This document shows, piece after piece, positions 5,727 to 13,465 of a stretch of DNA of 22,805 nucleotides. The position numbers were made by a program, and so were the translations under genes. Each line of letters opens with the position of its first letter. Within the stretch, counting starts at the first letter, position 1. The stretch is from CALBGR01 sp964499935 (GTDB taxonomy: Bacteria; Patescibacteriota; Saccharimonadia; Saccharimonadales; UBA4665): NCBI GenBank assembly GCA_964499935.1, contig CAZCMS010000008.1, positions 1-22,805 of the forward strand, read 5' to 3'. Below the pieces are notes generated by a model, which searched no databases, was not told the origin of the DNA, and was given only the letters and a program-made list of their open reading frames with translations.

Positions 5727-6095
5727 ATGGCATTAAAGTTAGACAACAATTTACTGATAGAAATAGGGCTTGCGGCCCTACCTGAAGATGAAAAGAAGAA
5801 GATGCTTGCGCATATCTATGAAACACTCGAGATGCGTGTTGGGGTTCGACTAGCAGAGCAGATGAGTGATCAGCAGCTTGATGAGTTTGAGTCTTTTATT
5901 AATAATAATGACGAAGCAGGCGCACTAAGGTGGCTTGAGACAACTTTTCCGTCATACAAACAAGTGGTCGCTGACGAATTTGAGAAGTTAAAGCATGAAA
6001 TTCGTGAGGTTGCACCACAGATCGTTGCTGAATCACAGGCAGCACCGCAGCAACCTATGCAGGCTCCGCCTCAGGATTTTCCTCCGCAACAATAA
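5727..6095 (+). CDS. DUF5663-like protein of the infB unit
   Basis: This 122-residue acidic protein has a predicted all-helical region (residues 5-105) and a disordered C-terminal tail rich in Pro and Gln (residues 106-122). The pattern (short N-terminal helix, then LAEQMSDQQLDEFESFI, then WLETTFPSYKQVV) matches my recollection of DUF5663, a small helical family common in candidate-phyla bacteria; this was not checked by search. It has no catalytic motif, signal peptide or membrane helix. It lies 18 bases after infB on the same strand, where rbfA is found in many bacteria, and so is co-transcribed with S1 and IF-2. A translation-linked role is possible from position only. No convincing terminator is visible in the 64 bases before the convergent fmt gene. 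Confidence 0.65.
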   Translation: MALKLDNNLLIEIGLAALPEDEKKKMLAHIYETLEMRVGVRLAEQMSDQQLDEFESFINNNDEAGALRWLETTFPSYKQVVADEFEKLKHEIREVAPQIVAESQAAPQQPMQAPPQDFPPQQ

Positions 6096-6159
6096 TACTT
6101 TCTCCAAGAAGCCTTATTCCCTTGGTAGTTGGCGTCCCCTAATAAGACTCTTCGCTGAC

Positions 6160-7065
6160 CTATATATTTAGTCTATTGCCGTAGCCAGCTAGAAATGCTT
6201 CAGCTGTCATTTCACGCTTGCCGGCTGGTTTGAGGGTAATAATTTCTAAGCTATCTTTACCACAAGATACAAAAAGTTGCTTGTTTTCAACCCAAGTTTT
6301 TCCACACGGCTCAATCTGTTTATTGACTACCTTTGATGATGTAATTACAACATCTAGGCCACCTAAAGTAGTACGGCTTTTCGGCCATTCGATAAACGCT
6401 CGGATCTCGCGTTCGATTTGCTGAGCTGGTTTGTGCCAGTCGATAACACCGTCCGCTTTAGTGAGTTTGCGGGAGTAGGTTGGCTCTGTCGATTGTGCTA
6501 TGGTGACGTCTGATTGTGGGGCAGCTTGTATGGTATCCGCGAGCCAGCATGGGATAACTTGCTTCAGAGAGGCTGCACTGAGCTCGATAAGATCGTTAGT
6601 AAGAGTCGTGATAGTTGTATCACTTGAGATAGTGTAAGATGATTGGCTCAGTAAATCACCCTCGTCCATCTTCTCATTAATGAGCATTAGGCTAATTCCA
6701 GTTTGAGACTGTCCCGAAAGAATAGCAAAGCTGATAGGGTCTGCACCACGCCATTCAGGTAAAAGTGAGAAATGACTATTAACGATTCCTTTAGGAAAGT
6801 AATCTATAACATCACGCGAGATAATAATCCCAAAATCAATCACTATACCAACTCGACTGTTGAACTGATGACTCTGGATGAGTTCATCAAGCTCACTTTT
6901 GGAGCTCGTGGCATAGACAGGGGCTTTTGTGAGATTGCTCATTTCGTCGAGCGTTGCAGGTTTGGTGATAACTGTTTCTATGACAAAATCCTGAGAGATG
7001 AGTTCTAGGGACTTCGCAGCAACTGGTCCGCTCCCAAAAAAGACTACTGAATTTTTTACCCCCAT
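6160..7065 (-). CDS. fmt: Methionyl-tRNA formyltransferase
   Basis: This 301-residue enzyme transfers a formyl group from 10-formyltetrahydrofolate to Met-tRNAfMet. The N-terminal Rossmann-type domain begins VVFFGSGPVAAKSL. The catalytic core reads VNSHFSLLPEWRGADP at residues 95-110, giving Asn96 and His98. The third catalytic residue is Asp134 in KMDEGDLL. The C-terminal OB-like tRNA-binding domain starts near residue 195 (YSRKLTKADGVIDW). Length is close to E. coli Fmt (315). The start codon overlaps the end of def by ten bases, the classic def-fmt coupling (there, as here, def comes first). The presence of fmt together with def and map shows formylated initiation. Confidence 0.95.
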   Translation of the reverse strand: MGVKNSVVFFGSGPVAAKSLELISQDFVIETVITKPATLDEMSNLTKAPVYATSSKSELDELIQSHQFNSRVGIVIDFGIIISRDVIDYFPKGIVNSHFSLLPEWRGADPISFAILSGQSQTGISLMLINEKMDEGDLLSQSSYTISSDTTITTLTNDLIELSAASLKQVIPCWLADTIQAAPQSDVTIAQSTEPTYSRKLTKADGVIDWHKPAQQIEREIRAFIEWPKSRTTLGGLDVVITSSKVVNKQIEPCGKTWVENKQLFVSCGKDSLEIITLKPAGKREMTAEAFLAGYGNRLNI

Positions 7066-7631
7066 AGGTTTTGGTTGTTTTTTACTTTCTTCTCGTAATC
7101 AAGTTGCTTGAGTTTGCCATCTGATTCCAGGGTAAAGAATGCATCAGGATTATCCTTGATATGATCAATGAAGACAATGCCGTTTGTGTGATCGATCTCG
7201 TGTTGGAAGATTCTTGCCAGGAACCCCTCTGCTTTTACGCGAAATTCTTGTCCTTCAAGATTGAGCGCCTTTACTTTGACTTTGGTATGGCGCGGAACTT
7301 TGCCATACACATCTTTAATACTTAAGCATCCTTCGTAGTCTTCTTCGATTTCACCTTCGTATTTTGTAATAACAGGGTTAATAAATACAGTGAATGTATG
7401 ATCTTCTTTGTTGTCAAAATTATTACGGATTACGACAATTCTATAGAGTTTATTTATTTGTACGGCGGCGAGCGCAACGCCAACTTCGTGGTCACGACTT
7501 TGCTCCCATGAAATGGTGGCATCTTGCATACCTTCAATAATTTCCTTAATTTCGTCGGTAACGATGCCGATCTTTTGTGATCGCTTTCGTAAGTTGGTAT
7601 TTGGCAGGGTAATGATATCATCTTTATTCAT
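7056..7631 (-). CDS. def: Peptide deformylase
   Basis: This 191-residue metalloenzyme removes the formyl group from nascent proteins. All three family motifs are present: motif 1 GVALAAVQ (residues 51-58), motif 2 EGCLS (100-104) with metal ligand Cys102, and motif 3 QHEIDH (143-148) with ligands His144 and His148 and catalytic Glu145. Motif 1 has Val for the usual Gly/Ile (GxGLAAxQ). A short basic C-terminal extension follows. Upstream on the minus strand, an extended -10 TGTTATAAT (TATAAT at 7641-7646) lies nine bases before the ATG with no Shine-Dalgarno, so the message is leaderless or nearly so. It overlaps fmt by ten bases and lies 85 bases downstream of priA. Confidence 0.97.
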   Translation of the reverse strand: MNKDDIITLPNTNLRKRSQKIGIVTDEIKEIIEGMQDATISWEQSRDHEVGVALAAVQINKLYRIVVIRNNFDNKEDHTFTVFINPVITKYEGEIEEDYEGCLSIKDVYGKVPRHTKVKVKALNLEGQEFRVKAEGFLARIFQHEIDHTNGIVFIDHIKDNPDAFFTLESDGKLKQLDYEKKVKNNQNLWG

Positions 7632-7640
7632 TTAACAATC

Positions 7641-7649
7641 ATTATAACA
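7641..7649 (-). promoter_or_regulatory. Extended -10 promoter for def-fmt
   Basis: On the minus strand TG-T-TATAAT reads toward def. The perfect hexamer is 7641-7646, with the extended TG at 7648-7649. It ends nine bases before the start codon. The -35 region is weak, as is usual when an extended -10 is present. Confidence 0.65.
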
Positions 7650-7716
7650 GAGAACAGCTGAAAAAATGTATTCAGAGTAGTATGTGTGACCATGACGCCA
7701 CCCCTTAGGGAATGAA

Positions 7717-9660
7717 CTAAAGTAAGTTAGCAGGGTCTATATCGTAGGACCAGTCAGTAGGCAGTAAATCGATCACTTTTAACAGTTCACTCCGTTTTCG
7801 GCTTTTAATGATCAGTTGCCACACGTATTTATTTTGGATTTTTTCATGAAAGGCTGGAGCTGGGCCATCTACATGAACAGCAAGCTGTGATTTTGCGATT
7901 GTTTGTGCTAGTTTTTCTGCATTAGATTGCGCAGAAGTTGACCGAGCACGTTTGCAGCTTACTTTGAGCAAATGGCAAAACGGGGGAAATAGAAAATTTT
8001 GGCGTTCTTCTATCTCGTTACTGTAGAATGTATCCCAATCTTTTGCAGCAGCAGCCTGAAGCGTTGTATTCTCGGGTGAATATGTTTGGATAACAACTCT
8101 AGATTGAGCGGATTGGCTACTCCTACCTACTCGACCAATTACTTGGTAGAGTAGCTGATACGTTCGTTCTTGGGCTGTAAAATCAGGTAGATAAAGGCTG
8201 GCATCAGCATTTATAACACCTACAAAACCAAGCTTAGGCAGATCAAGGCCTTTTGCAAGGATTTGTGTACCAACTAAGATGTTGATGCTGCCATCACGCA
8301 CCGCGTCATATACCTCATGTAGCCGTTCGCCAGTTCGATTATCAGTGTCAAACCGTTCAACGCGAGATGATGGAAATAGTTTTTGGATTTCACTGGCAAT
8401 CGATTTTGTGCCAATACTTTTTAGAATAATGTCAGTGCCGTGGCATACCGGGCAAGATAATACAGCTTTTTCTGTGATGCCACAGGTGTGGCAACGTAAG
8501 ATGTGCTCATCATGGTGATAAGTGAATGGTAGGTCGCAGTGTGGGCAGGCTGCTTGCCAGCCACAGTGTTCGCACAGAATTATGCGGGCAGTCCCGCGCC
8601 TGTTAATAAAAAGCATGACCTGCTGCTCGGCATCGAGTGCTTGTTTCGCTCCCTCTATCAATGGTCTAGATAGGTATTTATTTTTGCCTAGATTGGCGCT
8701 GTCTCGCATATCAATTATCTGCATGATCGACTTACTGTGTTCGGACGCTAGCGTAGGTAATTGAATAATAGGACGCTGTTTCGCTTGCGCGATGTAGTAG
8801 TCGTCTACTGAGGGTGTGGCTGATCCGAGTATTAAAGTTGCCTTATGTAGCTCAGCGAGCTTGCTGGCTACTCGAGTAGCGTGATAGTAGGGTGCGCTTT
8901 CTTGCTTGTAGGCGAATTCATGAGATTCATCGATTGCAATAAAATCAATGTTCCGCACCGGACTAAATAGAGCAGATCGTGGCCCTATGATAATGATGGG
9001 CTGTACGCTGTTTAGTAGGCGTAGCCATATGTTGCGTCGTGTTGCGGGTGTTAACTGTGAGTGCATAATCACGAGCTGATCACTTGGAAAAACTTTAGCG
9101 AACTCTTGCGCGAGTTGTGAAGTCAGGCTTATCTCTGGAGTAAGAATAATTGCTGATTTACTTTTTTGGATAGCCTTTCTTGCCCGTTCAATGTAGAGCC
9201 TCGTTTTACCACTGCCAGTTTCTCCGTGCACTACATACGAACCAGCAGGGGTTATCTCGGAGAGCGCACTTTTTTGACTGGCCGTCAGTACAGGTAGTGC
9301 GCTGCTTGGCTGACCAGAGGCTGCTTCTTGAGCATCTAGTCTTGGGAGCGATCTCGGTAGGCTACCCGGCATGAAGAGTTGCGCGGTAGCGCCGATTGGA
9401 CCAGGGTAGTATTGCTGGATCCATGCGAATAGCTCCAGAGAAGTTTTAGGTAATAGCCCGAGGTCGCTATACGATGTAGCGATTTGCTTGGTTTGAAAGC
9501 TGGGTTTTGTGGTTTTCTCTACAATAAAGCCAAAGGCTGTTTGTTTTTGTAGCGGAATACTAACAATTGACCCAGGCTCTAGTTGATGGTCAGAGGCATA
9601 GGTGAGCGGTTTATTTCCATGATATTTATGATTGGCAACACCTACCAAATAGTAGTACAT
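7717..9660 (-). CDS. priA: Primosomal protein N', replication restart helicase PriA
   Basis: This 647-residue superfamily 2 helicase reloads the replisome at stalled forks. From the start chosen here, an N-terminal DNA-binding region covers residues 1-105. Walker A GETGSGKT lies at 146-153, motif II reads DESH at 244-247, and eight cysteines at 363, 366, 372, 375, 390, 393, 403 and 406 form the two zinc sites. Motif V/VI segments GTQILAKGLDLP and QVIGRVGR follow. Length is below E. coli PriA (732). The open frame begins three codons earlier at 9669, but that first ATG lies inside a perfect TATAAT (9668-9673). The ATG at 9658-9660, seven bases after the -10, is the better start and implies a leaderless mRNA. 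It stands alone upstream of def and divergent from the regulator at 9781. Confidence 0.95.
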   Translation of the reverse strand: MYYYLVGVANHKYHGNKPLTYASDHQLEPGSIVSIPLQKQTAFGFIVEKTTKPSFQTKQIATSYSDLGLLPKTSLELFAWIQQYYPGPIGATAQLFMPGSLPRSLPRLDAQEAASGQPSSALPVLTASQKSALSEITPAGSYVVHGETGSGKTRLYIERARKAIQKSKSAIILTPEISLTSQLAQEFAKVFPSDQLVIMHSQLTPATRRNIWLRLLNSVQPIIIIGPRSALFSPVRNIDFIAIDESHEFAYKQESAPYYHATRVASKLAELHKATLILGSATPSVDDYYIAQAKQRPIIQLPTLASEHSKSIMQIIDMRDSANLGKNKYLSRPLIEGAKQALDAEQQVMLFINRRGTARIILCEHCGWQAACPHCDLPFTYHHDEHILRCHTCGITEKAVLSCPVCHGTDIILKSIGTKSIASEIQKLFPSSRVERFDTDNRTGERLHEVYDAVRDGSINILVGTQILAKGLDLPKLGFVGVINADASLYLPDFTAQERTYQLLYQVIGRVGRSSQSAQSRVVIQTYSPENTTLQAAAAKDWDTFYSNEIEERQNFLFPPFCHLLKVSCKRARSTSAQSNAEKLAQTIAKSQLAVHVDGPAPAFHEKIQNKYVWQLIIKSRKRSELLKVIDLLPTDWSYDIDPANLL

Positions 9661-9667
9661 ACATAGC

Positions 9668-9673
9668 ATTATA
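9668..9673 (-). promoter_or_regulatory. -10 element of priA (leaderless start)
   Basis: Perfect TATAAT on the minus strand, seven bases from the ATG at 9658-9660. The transcript would begin at that ATG. The upstream in-frame ATG (9667-9669) overlaps the element and could not be in the message. The -35 region is weak. Confidence 0.6.
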
Positions 9674-9716
9674 GAAGAAAGACATTTTAAAATCTTAAAT
9701 TTTCTTAAAAGGGGTC

Positions 9717-9745
9717 TTGAAAAGCTACGAAACTCTCGCTATACT
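9717..9745 (+). promoter_or_regulatory. Promoter of the winged-helix regulator gene
   Basis: TTGAAA (9717-9722) and TATACT (9740-9745) are 17 bases apart. Transcription would start near 9752, leaving a leader of about 28 bases with only a weak purine stretch (AAAGAAG) before the ATG. It is divergent from the priA promoter, with about 44 bases between the two elements. Confidence 0.8.
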
Positions 9746-9780
9746 ACATATACGTTGTTTGAATAACAATAAAGAAGCTT

Positions 9781-10071
9781 ATGTTAGATGTTTTTATTAC
9801 TTCTCGAGTACGTCGCAAGATCGTTGTGATCTATGCTAAATATCCTGATTTCAAGACGCATGTTCGCGGACTCGCAAAACTCATTAAAGAAGATGCTGGT
9901 AATATACAGCGCGAGCTTAAGCGCTTGGAAAAAGTTGGTTTCTTAATTTCTGAACGACAAGGCAACACCAAGATTTATCACACCAATAAACAGTTTCTTA
10001 TCTTTAAAGAACTCCAAAGCATTGTTCTTAAATCGCAGAAGACAAGCCAAAAGAAAGCAAATCAACTATAA
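9781..10071 (+). CDS. Winged helix-turn-helix protein
   Basis: This 96-residue basic protein consists almost entirely of a winged helix-turn-helix DNA-binding domain. A helix at residues 7-20 is followed by the HTH (about 26-52, with NIQRELKRLEKVGFL as recognition helix) and the wing (53-68, ISERQGNTKIYHTN). A C-terminal helix (70-85, KELQSIVLK) could dimerise. The pattern resembles ArsR/TrmB-like regulators; no metal-binding cysteines are present, so it is not a metal sensor of the SmtB type. It has its own good promoter, is divergent from priA, and lies 52 bases before rpsU, which has a separate promoter. Target genes unknown; autoregulation or control of the priA/rpsU region is a positional guess. 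Confidence 0.7.
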   Translation: MLDVFITSRVRRKIVVIYAKYPDFKTHVRGLAKLIKEDAGNIQRELKRLEKVGFLISERQGNTKIYHTNKQFLIFKELQSIVLKSQKTSQKKANQL

Positions 10072-10086
10072 TCCGCAAATAAGGTA

Positions 10087-10115
10087 TTGCAAAATTGTAT
10101 CTGTTACCGTACAAT
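10087..10115 (+). promoter_or_regulatory. Promoter of the rpsU-yqeY-adk-map unit
   Basis: TTGCAA (10087-10092) and TACAAT (10110-10115) are exactly 17 bases apart. The -10 ends eight bases before the rpsU ATG, so transcription should start at or one base before the start codon. No Shine-Dalgarno lies between them. Confidence 0.75.
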
Positions 10116-10123
10116 AGCTACCG

Positions 10124-10339
10124 ATGATACAAGTAACACGCAAAGATTCAAAAGAATCGCTCGAAAACCTACTCCGTCGTTTTAACCGTAAGGTGCAACA
10201 GGCTGGAACTCTTGCTGTAGTAAAGCAAAATCAATATTTTGAAAAGCCAATTAGCAAGCGTGAACGTCGTGAACGCGCAATTATCCGCCAAGAACGCAAA
10301 GCGCAGAAGCTCAAGAAGATTAAACTCGGCCAACGCTAA
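10124..10339 (+). CDS. rpsU: 30S ribosomal protein S21
   Basis: This 71-residue, strongly basic protein matches bS21: an N-terminal strand (MIQVTRKDSKESLENLLRRF), then a long Arg/Lys-rich helix carrying RERRERAIIRQERKAQKLKK. Length equals E. coli S21 (71). S21 sits near the anti-Shine-Dalgarno end of 16S rRNA and assists initiation. The ATG lies eight bases after a good -10, and no Shine-Dalgarno is seen, so its own mRNA appears leaderless. yqeY follows after two bases; the rpsU-yqeY pair is a common arrangement in many bacteria, which supports both calls. Confidence 0.95.
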   Translation: MIQVTRKDSKESLENLLRRFNRKVQQAGTLAVVKQNQYFEKPISKRERRERAIIRQERKAQKLKKIKLGQR

Positions 10340-10341
10340 AA

Positions 10342-10791
10342 ATGATAAAAGACCGGATCGCCCAAGACCTGAAGCAGGCCTTACTGGAAGGCGATAAGTT
10401 CAAGGTCACAGTTTTACGTGGTTTAAAAAGTGCCATTGGCTACGCAGAGGTCGCTGAAGGCAAGAGAGACACTGGGCTAAGTGATGATCAAATCATTGCT
10501 TTGCTGCAAAAAGAAGCCAAGAAGCGTCAAGAGAGTGCTGATTTATATCAGAAAGCTTCCGATACTGAACGAGCAGAGAAGGAGCTTGCAGAAAAGGCGA
10601 TAGTTGAAGTATATTTGCCAGCTCAATTATCTGAATCAGAGGTAGCTGCGCATGTTGATGCAGTAATTTCAGAACTCAACGCCCAGGACAGTAAAGCGAT
10701 GGGCCAAGTAATCGGTGCAGTCAAGGCGAAAACAAATGGTGCTGCCGATGGTGCACTGATAGCTCGATTAGTGAAGGAGCGTTTACAGTAA
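10342..10791 (+). CDS. yqeY: GatB/YqeY domain protein
   Basis: This 149-residue protein is a stand-alone YqeY, related to the C-terminal domain of the amidotransferase subunit GatB. The N-terminal half is helical (DLKQALLEGDKFKVTVLRGLKSAI) with the characteristic LLQKEAKKRQES stretch. The C-terminal half holds VEVYLPAQLSESEV and the MGQVIGAVKAK block of the tRNA-binding-like subdomain. Function is not established for the family; in GatB this domain contacts tRNA. It starts two bases after rpsU with no Shine-Dalgarno, so translation is probably coupled. Its stop overlaps the adenylate kinase start by one base. Confidence 0.92.
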   Translation: MIKDRIAQDLKQALLEGDKFKVTVLRGLKSAIGYAEVAEGKRDTGLSDDQIIALLQKEAKKRQESADLYQKASDTERAEKELAEKAIVEVYLPAQLSESEVAAHVDAVISELNAQDSKAMGQVIGAVKAKTNGAADGALIARLVKERLQ

Positions 10792-11333
10792 TGATTTTGT
10801 TTTTTGGCCCGCCAGGGTCTGGTAAGAGTGTTCAGGGTGAACTGCTGATTGCAAAGCATAACTGGCAATGGGTGTCTACAGGGCAGCTATTTCGTGAGTC
10901 CAACGATGCAGAGGTGAGGGCAAGGCTGAAAACAGGCGAGCTTATTGATGACGAACTTACCAATAAGGTACTTGAAGCCGCACTAGGAACAATCAAAAGT
11001 GAAATGATCGTACTTGACGGGTACCCTCGTAATATTGACCAGGCAAAATGGCTGATTAATAAATTACCAAATTTTAATCAAAAGATTGACTGTGTTATCG
11101 CGTTTGCGGTGTCAAATGAAGAGCTTGTGCGACGCTTGAGTGGTCGTGGCCGTGGTGACGATGCCCGTGAAGTGATCGAGCGACGACTAGAGATTTATAA
11201 TGAAAAAACTGACCCAGTCTTACAATTCTTGAAGGATCAGGGTGTTACAGTTGAACTGGTGGACGGCGAAGGACTTGTTGAAGATGTACATGAACGTATT
11301 CAGGTAGCCGTGCAGTCATGTATACAAAAGTAA
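10791..11333 (+). CDS. adk: Adenylate kinase (short LID form)
   Basis: This 180-residue P-loop kinase interconverts ATP + AMP and 2 ADP. The P-loop GPPGSGKS lies at residues 6-13, the AMP-binding region STGQLFR at 29-35, GELIDDEL at 49-56, and the DGFPR-type motif DGYPR at 76-80. LID arginines are in GRGRGDDAREVIERR (118-132). The LID is the short form, without the 30-residue insertion or the four zinc cysteines. Length is short of E. coli Adk (214) for that reason. The start overlaps the yqeY stop (TAATG), and its end overlaps map by 16 bases. The adk-map pair normally follows secY in the spc ribosomal operon; here it is attached to rpsU-yqeY instead. Confidence 0.9.
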   Translation: MILFFGPPGSGKSVQGELLIAKHNWQWVSTGQLFRESNDAEVRARLKTGELIDDELTNKVLEAALGTIKSEMIVLDGYPRNIDQAKWLINKLPNFNQKIDCVIAFAVSNEELVRRLSGRGRGDDAREVIERRLEIYNEKTDPVLQFLKDQGVTVELVDGEGLVEDVHERIQVAVQSCIQK

Positions 11334-12073
11334 AAACACTCGCAGAAATTGAAGCTATGCGCGAAAGCGGACAGATGCTCGCAACTGTGTTGAGTGTTCT
11401 AAAACGTGAACTCGCACCCGGTCAGTCTACAAAAGAATTGGCTGATATTGCTGCAAAAGAGCTAAAGGCTCTAGGGGGCTTGCCGGCATTTTTGGGGTAT
11501 CATGGATTTCCTGACGTCATATGCATATCGGTAAACGACGAAGTTGTGCACGGTATTCCTTCAAAGCAGAAAATTATAGATCAAGGAGATATGGTTGGTC
11601 TTGATTTTGGTGTTAAATATCGAGATATGATTACGGATTCTGCAGTAACTGTTATTGCTGGAGATGCGATTGATAAAAAACACGAGAACTTATTGCAGGC
11701 AACGCAGGAATCACTCATGGCGGGCATTAAACAAGTAAAAGATGGGGTACAGACCGAAGATATCGGCAGCGCTGTACAGGCTGTGCTTGATGCTCATGGC
11801 TATGGCATTGTGAGAGATCTTGTCGGTCATGGTGTGGGGCATCATGTGCACGAGGAGCCTAATGTGCCAAATTACGGCAAAAGAGGCCATGGAGAGCGCC
11901 TGGTTGCTGGCATGACTATCGCGATTGAGCCCATGGCTACTATGGGTGGACACAGGGTGCAGCTTGATGCTGACCATTGGACAATTCGAACGACTGACGC
12001 TTCTTTGGCTGCTCATTTTGAGCATACGGTGTTAATCACCCAAGATGGCTTCGAAATCTTAACAAAGATATAA
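11318..12073 (+). CDS. map: Methionine aminopeptidase, type I
   Basis: This 251-residue pita-bread-fold metalloprotease removes the initiator Met after Def acts. All metal ligands are present: Asp96 (GLDFGV), Asp107 (ITDSAV), His171 (GHGVG), Glu204 (IAIEPM) and Glu235 (HFEHTVL). The substrate-contacting His79 (VVHGIP) and His178 are also there, with numbering almost identical to E. coli MetAP. No N-terminal zinc-finger extension exists, so it is type Ia. It overlaps adk by 16 bases and ends the rpsU unit; no clear terminator follows in the 43 bases before ftsA. Confidence 0.97.
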   Translation: MYTKVKTLAEIEAMRESGQMLATVLSVLKRELAPGQSTKELADIAAKELKALGGLPAFLGYHGFPDVICISVNDEVVHGIPSKQKIIDQGDMVGLDFGVKYRDMITDSAVTVIAGDAIDKKHENLLQATQESLMAGIKQVKDGVQTEDIGSAVQAVLDAHGYGIVRDLVGHGVGHHVHEEPNVPNYGKRGHGERLVAGMTIAIEPMATMGGHRVQLDADHWTIRTTDASLAAHFEHTVLITQDGFEILTKI

Positions 12074-12080
12074 TCAAAGC

Positions 12081-12110
12081 TTGCCCTAAGTAAACCATAG
12101 GCGGTATACT
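12081..12110 (+). promoter_or_regulatory. Promoter of ftsA (leaderless start)
   Basis: TTGCCC (12081-12086) and TATACT (12105-12110) are 18 bases apart. The -10 ends six bases before the ATG, so the start codon would be at the 5' end of the message. Confidence 0.65.
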
Positions 12111-12116
12111 GCAATC

Positions 12117-13343
12117 ATGCGAGATTCGGCCTCGACATATTTTGTAGGCTTAGATATTGGTACCGCTTACGTACGAGCAGTTGTTGGTATACTCGACCAG
12201 CAGTCCTCTTCTGGGCGCCCTTCAATTATTGGCCACGGTGTTGCGCCAAATCTAGGAATGCGCAAAGGAGTTGTAGTTCATGTAGATGATGTCGCAGAGG
12301 CGATTGCCCATGCTGTCACCGAAGCTGAGCGTATTTGCGGTAAGCAGATTAAGCAAGCAGTGGTTAATGTCAATGGCTCTCATATATCTGGCATTGATTC
12401 AAAGGGCGTGATTGCTATTAGTACAGCAAATCGTACGATTACTGCACAGGATAGACTGCGCGTAGAAGAAGCAGCGACTATCATCCAGCTGCCGGCTAAC
12501 AGAGAGATTATTCAGGCGTTTACAAAAAACTACTCAGTTGATGGGCAGCAAAATATTAAAGATCCTGTTGGGATGCAAGGGGTGCGTCTTGAGGCGGATA
12601 TGCATCTTGTGACTGCAGCGAGCCCTAGCGCACACAGTCTTGATGCAGCACTAGAGAAGGCGCAAATTCGCCCTTCCAACCATACAATATCGGGCTTGGC
12701 GGCTGCAGAGGCTGTTCTGAATCGTCAACAGAAAGAAGTAGGTACTGTTGTGGTTGATATTGGGGCAGGCACGACCAATATAGTAGTTATAGAGGATGGC
12801 GAAATACAGCACGTTGCAGTACTGCCTATTGGTGGCATAAACGTTACTAATGATCTTGCTATAGGGCTACAGACAGATTTGGATATAGCTGAAATGGTTA
12901 AGGTGCGGTACGGTGATTTTCTTAAAAAAGAGACTATAAAAATTTCTGCTGAGAAAGACGAGCATACCTTTGAGGTTGAAAAAATAAAAATGATTGTCGA
13001 AGCACGAGTTGAAGAGCTCTTCGAATACGTTGATAAAGAGTTACAGAAGATTAAAAAGTCACGCAAACTACCTGGCGGTGCAGTAATAGTTGGGGGAAGT
13101 GCAAAAATACCTAATATTGCCGTGATAGCAAAAGATCGCTTGCAGCTTGCTTCGCGCGTGGGGTATCTTCAGGATATTAGTGGACTTGCTGATACTGTCA
13201 AAGACCCATCATTTTATACAGCCACAGGGCTTATGATATTGGATATGCTCTTCGGTGGAGAAGACAAAGAATCACTTGATTATTCGGGTGGTGGCAATCC
13301 GCTGAGTATGATTGATACTCTGTGGCGTAAGATCAGGCGCTAG
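12117..13343 (+). CDS. ftsA: Cell division protein FtsA
   Basis: This 408-residue actin-like ATPase anchors the FtsZ ring to the membrane. Visible are the phosphate-1 loop VGLDIGTAYVRAVVG (residues 10-24), the SHS2/1C region following it (GMRKGVVVHVDD and VNGSHISG), the phosphate-2 loop VVDIGAGTTNIVV and the adenosine motif GGAVIVGGSAKIP. The last residues (MIDTLWRKIRR) form a short basic amphipathic helix, the membrane-targeting sequence typical of FtsA. Length is near the 420 of E. coli. It has its own promoter with the ATG six bases after the -10. ftsZ follows after 122 bases with a separate promoter. Confidence 0.95.
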   Translation: MRDSASTYFVGLDIGTAYVRAVVGILDQQSSSGRPSIIGHGVAPNLGMRKGVVVHVDDVAEAIAHAVTEAERICGKQIKQAVVNVNGSHISGIDSKGVIAISTANRTITAQDRLRVEEAATIIQLPANREIIQAFTKNYSVDGQQNIKDPVGMQGVRLEADMHLVTAASPSAHSLDAALEKAQIRPSNHTISGLAAAEAVLNRQQKEVGTVVVDIGAGTTNIVVIEDGEIQHVAVLPIGGINVTNDLAIGLQTDLDIAEMVKVRYGDFLKKETIKISAEKDEHTFEVEKIKMIVEARVEELFEYVDKELQKIKKSRKLPGGAVIVGGSAKIPNIAVIAKDRLQLASRVGYLQDISGLADTVKDPSFYTATGLMILDMLFGGEDKESLDYSGGGNPLSMIDTLWRKIRR

Positions 13344-13395
13344 AGTTATTAATGTGTTCGCATGTAATTTGTGATAAATTATGCGTATAAATTTA

Positions 13396-13425
13396 TTGAA
13401 CTTCTACTTGTCGGTGGAGTATACT
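13396..13425 (+). promoter_or_regulatory. Promoter of ftsZ
   Basis: TTGAAC (13396-13401) and TATACT (13420-13425) are 18 bases apart, in the gap between ftsA and ftsZ. The start near 13432 gives a leader of about 34 bases that contains the weak ribosome-binding site GAGGGA (13448-13453). Confidence 0.75.
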
Positions 13426-13465
13426 AGAGCTATTAGTATATTTATACGAGGGATACATACATAAT

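Noticed and set aside
6096..6159. Terminator between the convergent DUF5663-like and fmt genes
   Set aside because: Only short imperfect stems (CCAAG/CTTGG, CTTATT/AATAAG) and no T run on either strand.
9661..9669. Three-codon-longer start for PriA at 9669
   Set aside because: The ATG overlaps the -10 TATAAT and would not be included in the transcript.
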